Counted from the first letter of the stretch, positions 41,575-49,910 are shown. The stretch: DNA of 64,000 nt from an uncultured Serinicoccus sp. (GCF_947487915.1 NZ_CANKYH010000001.1:62001-126000), one strand, 5' to 3'. Translations and numbers: made by a program. The notes: a model not told the origin generated them from the letters alone.

Positions 41575-42819
41575 TCAGGCCGGGGTCCGCCCCAGACGCT
41601 CGGACAGCACGGCATACGCCGCGGTCACCCCGACCCCCAGGGTGGGCTCCAGCTGCGGGCCGAAGTGCGGCGAGTGGTTGGTGACGGTGGTCTCCTCCCC
41701 CTCGACCTCCTCGCGGGTCAGGCCGCCGAAGAACCAGTAGACGCCCGGCACCTCGATGGCGTCCGGCAGCGCACCGAAGTCCTCGCTGCCCATCACCGCG
41801 GGGATCTCGCTGACCTGCTCCTCACCGAGGGCACCGCGCAGCACCCCCATGACCCGCGCCGTCTCCTCCTCGTCGTTGACGAGCAGCGGGAAGGTGTAGA
41901 TCTCCTCGATCTCCGGCTCCGGCGCGTCCGAGGCCATCGCCTCGGCCAGGATGACCCGGCGCAGCGCCCCGAGGAGGTGCTCGCGCATGTCGGCGTCGAG
42001 GTTGCGCATGTTGACGGTGAACTCGGCCGTCGCCGGGATGATGTTCTCCTTCAGCCCGGCGTGGATCGTGGCGATGGTGATGACCGCGGCCTTCTGGGCC
42101 GGGACCTCGCGGCTCTTGAGGCTCTGGATCCGCACGATCATGTGGGCGGCCAGCACCACCGGGTCGATGGTCGACTCCGGCTGCGACCCGTGCCCGCCCC
42201 GTCCCTTCACCGTCACCCTCCACGCGTCGGAGAAGGTCATCGCCGGGCCGGGCGTCACGTCGACGGTCCCGGAGACGCCGGGCCAGACGTGCTGGCCGTA
42301 GATCACCTCGGGCCGCGGCGCCCGGTCCCACAGCCCGTCCTCGAGCATCGCGGCGGCGCCTTGCGCCGTCTCCTCCCCCGGCTGGAAGAGGAAGACGACG
42401 GTGCCGGCCCACGACGCGCGGTCCTGGGCGAGCAGCGTCGCCGCACCGATGGCGGCAGTGACGTGCATGTCGTGGCCGCAGGCGTGCATGACGGGGACGT
42501 CGGTGCCGTCCGGCAGGGTGCCCCGGGCGGTGGAGGCGTAGTCCAGACCCGTGTCCTCCTCGACCGGCAGCGCGTCGGTGTCCGCGCGGAACCCCACCAC
42601 GGGGCCGTCGCCGTTGCGCAGGGTCGCCACGACGCCGGTCCCGCCGCACCGGAAGACGTCGTAACCGAGCCCGCTCATCCGTTCCTCGACGAGGGCCGCC
42701 GTCGCCTCCTCCTGCATCGACAGCTCCGGGTGGGAGTGCAGGTGCCGGTAGAGGTCGTGCAGCGACGCGCGCAGGTCGGCGTGCTCGGACTCGTCCAGGA
42801 TCGTGGTCGTCGGCGACAT
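41575..42819 (-). CDS. M20D amidohydrolase (hippurate/IAA-amino-acid hydrolase type)
   Basis: A 414-residue zinc amidohydrolase. It starts with LYRHLHSHPELSMQEE, and has FRADTDALPVEE, the metal motif MHACGHDMHVT near residue 112, and FLFQPGEETAQGA near 152. The dimerisation domain follows to ~310, and the last ligand is in VMGSEDFGA near 345. Such enzymes cut N-acyl or N-aryl amino acids. A TACCCT box ends six bases before the ATG at 42819 with no ribosome site. It is divergent from a truncated M20-family gene only 11 bp away, which suggests the pair once formed a two-peptidase locus. Confidence 0.9.
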   Translation of the reverse strand: MSPTTTILDESEHADLRASLHDLYRHLHSHPELSMQEEATAALVEERMSGLGYDVFRCGGTGVVATLRNGDGPVVGFRADTDALPVEEDTGLDYASTARGTLPDGTDVPVMHACGHDMHVTAAIGAATLLAQDRASWAGTVVFLFQPGEETAQGAAAMLEDGLWDRAPRPEVIYGQHVWPGVSGTVDVTPGPAMTFSDAWRVTVKGRGGHGSQPESTIDPVVLAAHMIVRIQSLKSREVPAQKAAVITIATIHAGLKENIIPATAEFTVNMRNLDADMREHLLGALRRVILAEAMASDAPEPEIEEIYTFPLLVNDEEETARVMGVLRGALGEEQVSEIPAVMGSEDFGALPDAIEVPGVYWFFGGLTREEVEGEETTVTNHSPHFGPQLEPTLGVGVTAAYAVLSERLGRTPA

Positions 42820-42830
42820 ACGGCGAGGGT

Positions 42831-42986
42831 ATGCCGACCACGCACGCGAGCGCCGTCCGGGACCTCCTCGACGCGCGCCTCGGTGCGGTCATGGACGGTC
42901 TGGACCTGCTGGTCTCCCTGGAGACGCCGAGCCGGCGCCGGGGCCCGCTGGACGCAGCCCTGGTCCGGATCGAGGCATACCTCGTC
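42831..42986 (+). pseudogene. 5' remnant of an M20-family metallopeptidase
   Basis: From the ATG at 42831, about 52 codons read like the start of an M20 glutamate-carboxypeptidase-type enzyme (VMDGLDLLVSLETPS, then LDAALVRIEAYL), a region that normally precedes the metal domain. At 42987 the sequence switches abruptly to IS481-element DNA, and the frame continues only into Arg/Pro-rich nonsense. The remaining ~320 codons are not found to the right of the element, so the loss involved a deletion as well as insertion. Confidence 0.7.
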
Positions 42987-43241
42987 GGACAGGGTCGCCT
43001 ACCTCGTCGGCGCCCAGCACGCGTTCACCCAGGTACTGATCACCACCGACGACAACCGCCTCATCATCACCACCACCGACGGCGAAGTCCTCGCCGAACG
43101 CACCAGACCCGCACCCGGCATTACCTACGTCGGCAACGGCCAACCGACCGGCCCACGACCCAAGAACACCTGAACGTCACCGATGTCCTGACACACCAAC
43201 CGTCACCCAAGTCCTGATGCATAACTGTCACCGATGTGCTG
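42987..43241 (+). mobile_element. 3' fragment of an IS481-like element
   Basis: Nearly identical to 44466-44720, the last ~62 codons of the transposase plus the right end, with a handful of substitutions. It keeps the coding end, the subterminal CACCGATGTCCTG copies and a right terminus with one change (GATGTGCTG). It has no 5' part or left end, so it is immobile. The 17-bp string CACAGACTCACCGTGGG follows at 43248-43264 and also after the intact copy (44726-44742). Confidence 0.88.
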
Positions 43242-43276
43242 ACACGTCACAGACTCACCGTGGGTCTGCCATCTCG

Positions 43277-44720
43277 CAGGACATCGGTGACGGTTCTGTA
43301 TCAGGACATGGGTAACAGTTCAGAGCCCTCTGGTGGTGACACTTCGGGACGGTCTTGGCGGCGTGTGGTGTTGCTGAACTGGGCTGGTGTCCAAGAACGA
43401 GCCTGTTGATCCTCGTGTCCGTCTTGCCATCACGCAGTGGCCTCCTGATGCGCCGCGCGGGGCGGTGAGCACCTTCTGCCTCGAGCACGGCATCTCGCGC
43501 AAGACGTTCTACGCGATCCGGCGACGCACCCTGGACGAGGGCCCGGCGGCGGCGCTGGAACCTCGGTCACGACGCCCCGGCAGGAGCCCGTCACGAGTCA
43601 ACGACGCGGTCAAGGACCAGGCGATCGGGGTGCGTGCGGCGCTGGAGCGCTCCGGGCTGGACCATGGGCCGATCAGCGTGCACGACAAGATGGTCGCTCT
43701 GGGCCTGGACCCGGTTCCCTCGACGGCCTCGCTGGCGCGGATCTTCCGCGAGGCGGGGGTGGCCCGGGCCGAGCCCAGGAAGAAGCCCCGCTCGGCGTGG
43801 CGGCGGTTTGTCTACCCGGCGCCCAACGCGTGCTGGCAGCTGGACGGTACCGAGTACGTCCTGACCCGCGGCCGCCGGTGCGTCATCCTGCAGCTCATCG
43901 ATGACCACTCCCGGTACGCGCTGGCATCGCACGTCGCGACCGGGGAGACCTCGCAGGCAGCGATCGCCGTCTTCGACAAGGCCGTCAGCGCCCACGGGGT
44001 GCCGCAACGACTGCTCAGTGACAACGGGTCGGCGCTGAACCCCTCCCGCCGCGGGTACATCGGCCAGCTCGTCGAGCACGCCGCCACCCTGGGGGTGGAA
44101 GCGATCACCGGCAAACCGAACCACCCCACCACCCAGGGCAAGAACGAACGCTTCCACCAGACCCTGTTCCGCTACCTGGCCAAGCAGCCGCTGGCCGAGA
44201 CGCTGGCCCAGCTGCAGACCCAGGTCGATGCCTTCGACCACATCTACAACACCGAACGAGGCCACCAGGGGCTGCCCGGACGCATCACGCCGATGGTCGC
44301 CTGGCAGGCCACCCCCAAGGCGCAGGCGCCACGCCCCAGACCCCTCCGGCCGCTGTTCCAGCGGCCCGACAGGACCCACAAGCCCGCACCCCGCGACCCG
44401 TTGCCACAGGACCTGCCGGCCGGCACACACGTGCGACGACTGAGCTCGGCCGGCATGTTCAGCCTGGACAGGGTCGCCTACCTCGTCGGCGCCCAGCACG
44501 CGTTCCCCCAGGTACTGATCACCACCGACGACAACCACCTCATCATCACCACCACCGACGGCGAAGTCCTCGCCGAACGCACCAGACCTGCACCCGGCAT
44601 CACCTACGTCGGCAACGGCCGACCCACCGGCCCACGACCAGCGAACACCTGAACGTCACCGATGTCCTGACACACCACCCGTCATCCAAGTCCTGATGCA
44701 GAACTGTCACCGATGTCCTG
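43277..44720 (+). mobile_element. intact IS481-family insertion sequence
   Basis: About 1.44 kb. The left end begins CAGGACATCGGTGAC at 43277; the right end (44720 read leftward) begins with the same 15 bases. The match continues for ~40 bp with scattered differences (GTTCTG, ATCAGGAC shared). One transposase gene fills the element. The immediate flanks (ATCTCG left, AGACAC right) do not give an obvious target duplication, probably because the left side abuts an older fragment. Confidence 0.85.
43387..44652 (+). CDS. IS481-family DDE transposase
   Basis: A 421-residue transposase, apparently complete. The N-terminal helix-turn-helix is FCLEHGISRKTFYAIRRR near residue 28, with a second DNA-binding part to ~110. 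The integrase core has Asp in CWQLDGTEYVL, Asp in LLSDNGSALNP and Glu in QGKNERFHQTL, the IS481/rve spacing. The C-terminal ~60 residues form a small beta domain (VAYLVGAQHAF and on) duplicated in the fragment at 42987. GTG start at 43387 with only a weak upstream purine run. It shows none of the GGTATGCC words common elsewhere in the window, as expected for imported DNA. Confidence 0.93.
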   Translation: MSKNEPVDPRVRLAITQWPPDAPRGAVSTFCLEHGISRKTFYAIRRRTLDEGPAAALEPRSRRPGRSPSRVNDAVKDQAIGVRAALERSGLDHGPISVHDKMVALGLDPVPSTASLARIFREAGVARAEPRKKPRSAWRRFVYPAPNACWQLDGTEYVLTRGRRCVILQLIDDHSRYALASHVATGETSQAAIAVFDKAVSAHGVPQRLLSDNGSALNPSRRGYIGQLVEHAATLGVEAITGKPNHPTTQGKNERFHQTLFRYLAKQPLAETLAQLQTQVDAFDHIYNTERGHQGLPGRITPMVAWQATPKAQAPRPRPLRPLFQRPDRTHKPAPRDPLPQDLPAGTHVRRLSSAGMFSLDRVAYLVGAQHAFPQVLITTDDNHLIITTTDGEVLAERTRPAPGITYVGNGRPTGPRPANT

Positions 44721-44758
44721 AGACACACAGACTCACCGTGGGCCACCTCTTGCCATGA

Positions 44759-44774
44759 TCGAACACGTGTTCTA
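44759..44774. promoter_or_regulatory. LexA (SOS) box and promoter of the HNH gene
   Basis: TCGAACACGTGTTCTA matches the actinobacterial LexA consensus TCGAAC-N4-GTTCGA at 10 of the 12 defined positions (the last half reads GTTCTA); its core GAACACGTGTTC is a perfect palindrome. A TACTAT -10 box (44773-44778) overlaps its right edge, so bound LexA would block the promoter. The first good start codon (44804) lies 26 bp further on. Confidence 0.8.
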
Positions 44775-44803
44775 CTATGGGGGTAGAAGGGGGGTTGGAC
44801 ATC

Positions 44804-47143
44804 ATGCATCACCCATACGTCGATTCACCGATCGAGTGCGGGCTGGCAGAGCTCTACGACCGATCGTCGCCGGACCTGGAGCCACCGGTCATGAGGTTCG
44901 ACCTGCACGAGGTTCGGTTGGCCCTGCGCATCGCGCTCCCCACCGATGACACGTGCACCGACGACGAGACCTGCACCGACGGCCTCACCGACGAGACCTG
45001 CACCGACGATGCTCGTGCCACCACCGCGGAGGACGGCTCCGGCGACGCTCCTGCCGCGGATGCCCCACGAGCCGAGCCTGCACCCGCGGACCCCTCCGAG
45101 CCGACATCCGCAGACCCGGTCGACCGGGTCCGGAGCCTGGCGAGGCAGAGGTCGGCGGTGGAGGCCCAGCTCCTCGGAGCCGCCCGTGACCTCTCGGCGG
45201 AGGTCGGACGCGCCCTGCTGACCGACAAGGGTTTCGCCGATGTGGAGGAGCTGACGCCGGCGCAACGCCGCAGGTGGCGTGCCGAGACCAAACGGCTGGC
45301 CTGCGCGGAGCTGCAGGTCGCCCTGGGGCTGGGCGTCAAGGAGGCACGACAGATGATTGGCGTCGCCTGTGCCCCTGCTCCTGTGCGCACCGTGGTCGGC
45401 GAGGCCCTCGAGACCGGCCTCGCCTCGTGGGGCCACGTGCGGGCGTTCTGGGACCGGTGCGGGTCCCTCGCCGCGGACGAAGCAGTCCTGGTCTGCGAGT
45501 CTCTCTTCGGTTCCGACACCGACACGGTGGTGGCCGAGCGGCTGGGCCCGGACGGGACGCTGCTCGACCGGCCGTGGCACCAGGCGGAGTTCTGGGCTGC
45601 GTTGGAGCGGGAGGCGGTCCGGGTCGAGGGGCAGGATGTCGTCGCCGAGCGCGAGCGCCGGCGCCGGGCCCGTGCGGATCAGCGCGTCTGGATGAGAGTG
45701 GACGACGACTCCACGGCCACCCTGGCCATCACCGGTCCGCTGACCAGTCTGTGTGCGATCTCCCAACGGCTGGACGTCTGCGCCAAAGCGCTGCGCAAGG
45801 GCGGCGACGAACGCACCCTGGCGCAGCTGCGCTCCGACGTCGCCCAGACCCTGATGCTCCACGGCGGACTCGATCTCCCCGACCCGCAGGACGCTCTCGT
45901 CTCACCGACCCAGGGCGAGACGGTCGCGCAGATCGTCACGGCACAGCCCTCGATCTCCCTCGAGGTGGTCGTGCCCTGGGACGCGCTCTCCGGCCGTCCG
46001 GCGTGTCCGAGCTGCCCTGGCGTTGACGTCCCAGAGGACGACAGCCTTCACGACACCACCGGACCGAGGGGCGGCACCCACCAGCACCGTGCCTCAGCCA
46101 CACCATGCGGCCCCACGACGGACGATCCCGGGACGGACGATCCCGCGACGGACGCCCCCCGCCATCCCACCAGCACCGGTGAGAGCCCACCCTCCCTCGT
46201 CGGCGAGGTCCTCGGCAGGCATCCCGTCTTCATCACCGCCGGCCACGCGCGGGAGCTCGCGCTCGCACCCGGCACGACCCTGACCCGGCTGCTGGTCGAT
46301 CCGGCCGACGGGCGCCTGATCGAGCGCACCATCGCCTCCTACCGCCCCGACGCCGCCATGCGTCGACAGGTCGTCGCGGCAGACGTCTACTCGCGGGCAC
46401 CCGGCAGCCGCAGCCCGGCGCTCGCCTGCGAGCTCGACCACGAACAACCCTGGGGGTCTGCGGGGGGACCCACCAGCGAGACCAACCTCGTGCTGAAGGA
46501 CGTCCGCAGCCACCAGTTCAAGACCGAGGGATGGTGGTCCAGCGCGCTGGGTCCACGGCGCGACGTCCGGTGGGAGACCCTCCTCGGCCAGGTCGAGCAG
46601 ACGCGTGGCCACGACTACCGCCAGTACCTCCCCTCCCGCCAGACCTCCACCCAGACCTCCACCCAGACCTCCACCCAGACCTCCGCCCAGCCAACCAGTC
46701 CGGATCAGCCAGGCCGGCCGGATCAGTCGGGTCCCGCGGAACAACCAGGCCGTCCCCTCCAGGAGGGCGGACACGGACGACACGCCGACGATCCCGTGAC
46801 CGCTACCCAGGACGACGACCTCGACCTCGCCTGCAGGGCTCTGTATCACGCACTCGCCCACCGCGGCGTGGCCGCTCTGCTCGCCGACGCGGACGACTCC
46901 GAGGGGGCCACGGACCACGACCCCCGGCTCAGCGGGTGGATCACCCTGGCCCACCGGGGCCGGGACGGCCAACGGCGGGGCGGGCCGCCCGAGGACTGCG
47001 CCACCGTGGCGAGCCTGCTCGGGATGACCAGCCACCCTCAGCCCGACGACCACCCTCAGCCCGACGACGACGCCCCGGAAGACCGGTCGGAGGACCCACC
47101 ACCGTCGTGGGAGGCCCCCCGTGACGACCCGCCTCCTTTCTGA
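44804..47143 (+). CDS. DUF222/REP13E12-type HNH endonuclease
   Basis: A 779-residue protein of the DUF222-HNH family. Near residues 15-75 is an acidic Thr/Asp/Cys-rich head, ~95-430 the DUF222 helical domain (ELQVALGLGVKEARQMIG, ASWGHVRAFWDRCG), and near 555-590 the HNH nuclease: CELDHEQPWG, then GGPTSETNLV and RSHQFK (Asp-His, Asn and His of the beta-beta-alpha metal site). Low-complexity runs interrupt it, including a QTST tandem at ~614-630. The start is placed at 44804, after a GAAGGGGGG purine run; an upstream in-frame ATG at 44777 overlaps the -10 box. SOS-controlled relatives in mycobacteria are the REP13E12 genes. Biological role unresolved; probably a selfish or DNA-damage-linked nuclease. 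Confidence 0.87.
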   Translation: MHHPYVDSPIECGLAELYDRSSPDLEPPVMRFDLHEVRLALRIALPTDDTCTDDETCTDGLTDETCTDDARATTAEDGSGDAPAADAPRAEPAPADPSEPTSADPVDRVRSLARQRSAVEAQLLGAARDLSAEVGRALLTDKGFADVEELTPAQRRRWRAETKRLACAELQVALGLGVKEARQMIGVACAPAPVRTVVGEALETGLASWGHVRAFWDRCGSLAADEAVLVCESLFGSDTDTVVAERLGPDGTLLDRPWHQAEFWAALEREAVRVEGQDVVAERERRRRARADQRVWMRVDDDSTATLAITGPLTSLCAISQRLDVCAKALRKGGDERTLAQLRSDVAQTLMLHGGLDLPDPQDALVSPTQGETVAQIVTAQPSISLEVVVPWDALSGRPACPSCPGVDVPEDDSLHDTTGPRGGTHQHRASATPCGPTTDDPGTDDPATDAPRHPTSTGESPPSLVGEVLGRHPVFITAGHARELALAPGTTLTRLLVDPADGRLIERTIASYRPDAAMRRQVVAADVYSRAPGSRSPALACELDHEQPWGSAGGPTSETNLVLKDVRSHQFKTEGWWSSALGPRRDVRWETLLGQVEQTRGHDYRQYLPSRQTSTQTSTQTSTQTSAQPTSPDQPGRPDQSGPAEQPGRPLQEGGHGRHADDPVTATQDDDLDLACRALYHALAHRGVAALLADADDSEGATDHDPRLSGWITLAHRGRDGQRRGGPPEDCATVASLLGMTSHPQPDDHPQPDDDAPEDRSEDPPPSWEAPRDDPPPF
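46644..46691 (+). repeat. 12-bp tandem repeat coding for Gln-Thr-Ser-Thr
   Basis: CAGACCTCCACC is repeated four times, the last copy altered to CAGACCTCCGCC, within the HNH gene just after the nuclease motif. It encodes a QTST ladder. Similar in-frame short repeats occur at ~46121-46160 (GGACGATCCC) and ~47034-47068 (CACCCTCAGCCCGACGAC). All keep the frame, so they probably expand linkers. Confidence 0.85.
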
Positions 47144-47202
47144 CACCTCGGCATCGGCCCCTCGCGGGGCGCGATCCACGGACCGAGTGGCACAGTGGGT
47201 CC

Positions 47203-47679
47203 ATGCCTCGCTCGATCGCCACGACCACGGACGTCGACCGTGAACGACTCCTCGAGTTCGCCCGGGACCGTCACCACCTCGTCCTCATCACGCAGCGTCA
47301 GGACGGTCGGCCCCAGGCCTCCCCCGTCACCGGTGGGGTGGACGACGAGGGCCGACTGGTCATCTCCACCTACCCGGAACGTGCCAAGACCACCAACGCC
47401 CGGCGCCACCCGGAGGTCAGCGTCCTCGTGCTGTCCGACGACTTCGACGACGCCTGGGTCCAGGTCGACGGAACCTGCGAGGTCCTCGACGGCGAGGACG
47501 CCATCGAGCCCCTCGTCGACTACTTCCGGTGCATCTCCGGCGAGCACCCGGACTGGGAGGAGTACCGCCAGGCCATGCGCGACCAGGGCAAGTCGCTCAT
47601 CCGGGTCACCCCGACGCGGTGGTCGCCCATCGCCACGGGTGGCTTCCCCGCCCGGCTCGCCGCACCCGACGAGGGCTGA
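47203..47679 (+). CDS. PPOX-class F420/FMN split-barrel oxidoreductase
   Basis: A 158-residue pyridoxamine-5'-phosphate-oxidase-like protein. ERLLEFARDRHHLVLITQRQDG opens the barrel, ASPVTGGVDDEGRLVIST is strand 3, and the YPERAKTTNARRHPEVSVLV block (in two parts) is the cofactor phosphate region of F420-dependent members. FRCISGEHPDWEEYRQAM precedes the last strand. Such proteins reduce or oxidise small substrates with F420 or FMN; the physiological reaction is unknown. ATG at 47203, possibly leaderless (CACAGT six bases upstream). It stands alone between the HNH gene and the convergent photolyase-related gene. Confidence 0.83.
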   Translation: MPRSIATTTDVDRERLLEFARDRHHLVLITQRQDGRPQASPVTGGVDDEGRLVISTYPERAKTTNARRHPEVSVLVLSDDFDDAWVQVDGTCEVLDGEDAIEPLVDYFRCISGEHPDWEEYRQAMRDQGKSLIRVTPTRWSPIATGGFPARLAAPDEG

Positions 47680-47752
47680 GCCGCTTCTCGGCTCGCGGCC
47701 GTCGACCCCCGTCCGGGCTCATCGGCGCCGCCCCTCTCCTGGCCGAGTAGGG

Positions 47753-49240
47753 TCAGCGCCCAAGCCACGGCGCGGCGGAGTCGCGGTGGTCCTGCTTCTT
47801 CTCCTGCGCCATGCCGTCCCACGTGCGGACCGCGAAGTTCGCCCTGCTGTTCGCCTCGAACACCTCGCGGTGGTCCTCCACGAAGGTCCAGTACAAGCCG
47901 TCCCACGCCTGCCGCCAGTCCCCCGGGGGCAGGTCCGACATCTTCCTCAGGTAGTTGCTGCCGGACACGTAGGGCTTGGTCGTGATGGCGTCGCCCGCGG
48001 CGAACTGGCTCATGGCATACACGTTGGGCACCATGACCCAGTCGTAGGCGTCGACGAAGAGCGACATGAACCACCGGTACACCTCGTCGGGGTGCACGCG
48101 GAGCAGGCACAGGGCGTTGCCCAGCACCATGAGGCGCTCGATGTGGTGCGCGTAGCCCCGCTCCAGCACCCGACGGATGACGAGGTCGACCGGCTCCAGC
48201 CCGGTCTCACCCGTCCACCACGACTCCGGCATCGGGCGCCCGTGCTCGAGGACGTTGCTGGTGCGCATCCGACGCCCCCAGATCCGGTAGGTCGCCCGCA
48301 TGTACTCCCGCCACCCGATGAGCTGGCGGACGAAGCCCTCCAGGCTCGGCAGGTCGACGTCCTGCTCGTCGGCCGCGACTAAGGCACGCTCCAGCACCTG
48401 GTCGGGGTTGATGAGACCGCAGTTGAGCGCTGGTGTGAGGGCGGCGTGGAAGATCACCGGGTGCTCGCTGCTGATGGCGTCCTCGTAGGGGCCGAACTGC
48501 GCGAACCGCTCGTCGAGGAAGCGGCGCAGGGCGGCGTCGGCCTCACCCGGGGAGGTCGCCCAGCAGAAGGTCGACGGGTCGCCGGGGGCGTCCGGGAAGT
48601 GCTCGGTGACCCAGTCGACCGCCTCGTCGACCCGGGTATGCCGTCGTGACGGTCCCAGCGACGGATCGGGGACGGGGTGCCCCCGGGGCAGCTTCTTGCG
48701 GTTCTCGGCGTCGAAGGACCACCGGCCGCCGACCGGCTGCTCGCCGTCCATGAGCACGTCCAACCGGCGTCGCTGCCACGCGTAGAAGTGCTGCATCCGG
48801 GCTCCGCCGGAGGCGAAGTGGTCGTGGATCTGCTCCCGGGTGGTGAGGAACGCCGGGGTGTCCAGGACGTCCTCCGGGCGCAGCTCGTAGCCGCCCTCCC
48901 GCAGCTGGTCCCGGCAGTGCCGCCCCAGCCAGTCGTCAGCGACGTCCAGCACGCTCACGCGGTCCGGCCGCACCCGCTGGACGAGCTCGACCAGCCCGGC
49001 CCCGCTGCTGCGCTCGGGCGAGGACTCGACGACCTCGACGTCGAAGGACGCCTCGCGGGCCCGGTCGACGAACCTGCGCACCGCGGCGCGGTGCAGGACC
49101 AGCTTGTGCGAGTGGAAGGGGAACTGGCGGTAGAGCAGGTCGTCCTCGACCACGACGAGCACCGTGCGGTCGTCCACGTCCAGCTGCTCGGTGTGCAGCT
49201 GGTGCGGGTAGACCAGCCGCACGTCCGGTCCGCGAGTCAT
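47753..49240 (-). CDS. cryptochrome/photolyase-related protein lacking Fe-S cysteines
   Basis: A 495-residue member of the PhrB-like (FeS-BCP/CryPro) group: N-terminal antenna-type Rossmann domain from VRLVYPHQLH, then the all-helical FAD domain with GFVRQLIGWREYMRATYR, AHHIERLMVLGNALCLL, YDWVMVPNVYAMSQFA and SGSNYLRKMSD. In the studied (6-4) photolyase PhrB, four Cys hold a 4Fe-4S cluster, three of them just after the KMSD region. Here that stretch is DLPPGDWRQAWDGLYW with no Cys, shorter than in cluster-bearing forms; one Cys remains in LNCGLINP. It is therefore probably cluster-free, and DNA repair versus signalling is open. The ATG at 49240 overlaps a mini-ORF stop. Confidence 0.83.
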   Translation of the reverse strand: MTRGPDVRLVYPHQLHTEQLDVDDRTVLVVVEDDLLYRQFPFHSHKLVLHRAAVRRFVDRAREASFDVEVVESSPERSSGAGLVELVQRVRPDRVSVLDVADDWLGRHCRDQLREGGYELRPEDVLDTPAFLTTREQIHDHFASGGARMQHFYAWQRRRLDVLMDGEQPVGGRWSFDAENRKKLPRGHPVPDPSLGPSRRHTRVDEAVDWVTEHFPDAPGDPSTFCWATSPGEADAALRRFLDERFAQFGPYEDAISSEHPVIFHAALTPALNCGLINPDQVLERALVAADEQDVDLPSLEGFVRQLIGWREYMRATYRIWGRRMRTSNVLEHGRPMPESWWTGETGLEPVDLVIRRVLERGYAHHIERLMVLGNALCLLRVHPDEVYRWFMSLFVDAYDWVMVPNVYAMSQFAAGDAITTKPYVSGSNYLRKMSDLPPGDWRQAWDGLYWTFVEDHREVFEANSRANFAVRTWDGMAQEKKQDHRDSAAPWLGR

Positions 49241-49293
49241 ACGGTGACCCCCGCGACGGCAGAGCCGGTCGTGACGCCCGGACCGCGGCTCAC
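49237..49293 (-). CDS. 18-residue mini-ORF linking RNA-ligase-like and photolyase genes
   Basis: A GTG at 49293 overlaps the stop of the upstream RNA-ligase-like gene (GTGA), runs 18 codons (VSRGPGVTTGS at the start) and its TGA overlaps the photolyase ATG (ATGA). The peptide starts with the same Val-Ser-Arg as the mini-ORFs upstream of the ligase-like gene. Probably a coupling element rather than a functional peptide. Confidence 0.4.
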   Translation of the reverse strand: MSRGPGVTTGSAVAGVTV

Positions 49294-49910
49294 GCGGCCA
49301 CTCCCGCTACGGCGGAGACGGTCTCGGAGTCCGGGTCCCACCACCGCAGCGCCTCCAGGGACAGCGACGCCCGGGACCGCGACGTCAGCGACCGCGACGT
49401 CAGCGACCGCGACGTCAGGGGCATCGACGTCAGGGGCATAGAGGCAGAACCCGCCGCACCAGGCTGCTGCCCGGCAGCCTCGGTCGAGAGCGCACTGAGG
49501 GCGGCCCCGGCCACCTGCGTCGTGAGCCGGGTCGCGAGGCTGACGTGCGGCACCCAGGGACGCTCGTCGGCCCCGGACCAGCGCAGGACCAGCTCCGCCT
49601 GGGCCCGCCGAGCGGCCAGCGGCGGTGAAACGAGATCGGCGAGGGTCAGCCGTCGACCACCCAGCAGCACCAGACCGGTCACGTCCACCCGCAGCGGGAG
49701 CAGAGGTGACCACAGCTCACCGGCCAGGGCCAGCAGCTCCTCGTCCGGGGGCTGCGGCGAGGAGGCGACGGTGAGGTGCGGACGGTGGGTGGCCCCGCGG
49801 TGCCGACCCAGCGAGGGGATGCCCGCGTCCTCCAGCACCGCCCAGCGCTCACGCACCCGCGCGTCGTCCGTCGGGCCGAGCACGAGCTCCAGCGCGTGTG
49901 CCCGGCTCAC
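49290..49910 (-). CDS. 2'-5' RNA ligase/LigT-like 2H phosphoesterase
   Basis: A 206-residue protein with two His-x-(Ser/Thr) motifs of the 2H phosphoesterase fold: HLTVASS near residue 47 and HVSLATR near 127, about 80 residues apart. The family opens or closes 2'-5' or cyclic phosphate bonds on RNA or nucleotides; the exact reaction is unknown. From about residue 155 a pentapeptide tandem (MPLTS, SRSLT units) intrudes before the final strand SLEALRWWD. The GTG at 49910 lies in a tandem-repeat block and overlaps the stop of a 36-codon mini-ORF. It links oxygenase and photolyase genes in one coupled chain. Confidence 0.75.
   Translation of the reverse strand: MSRAHALELVLGPTDDARVRERWAVLEDAGIPSLGRHRGATHRPHLTVASSPQPPDEELLALAGELWSPLLPLRVDVTGLVLLGGRRLTLADLVSPPLAARRAQAELVLRWSGADERPWVPHVSLATRLTTQVAGAALSALSTEAAGQQPGAAGSASMPLTSMPLTSRSLTSRSLTSRSRASLSLEALRWWDPDSETVSAVAGVAA
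49374..49440 (-). repeat. 15-bp tandem repeat inside the LigT-like gene
   Basis: Units of the form GACGTCAGCGACCGC, later GACGTCAGGGGCATC, run head to tail about four to five times. They encode five-residue steps such as SRSLT and SMPLT. The repeat keeps the frame and inserts ~22 residues between the second catalytic motif and the last strand, likely a surface loop. Confidence 0.8.

Noticed and set aside
43248..43264. Target-site duplication or attachment site for the IS
   Set aside because: The 17-bp string occurs after both right ends but not before the left end, so it is not a duplication flanking the element.
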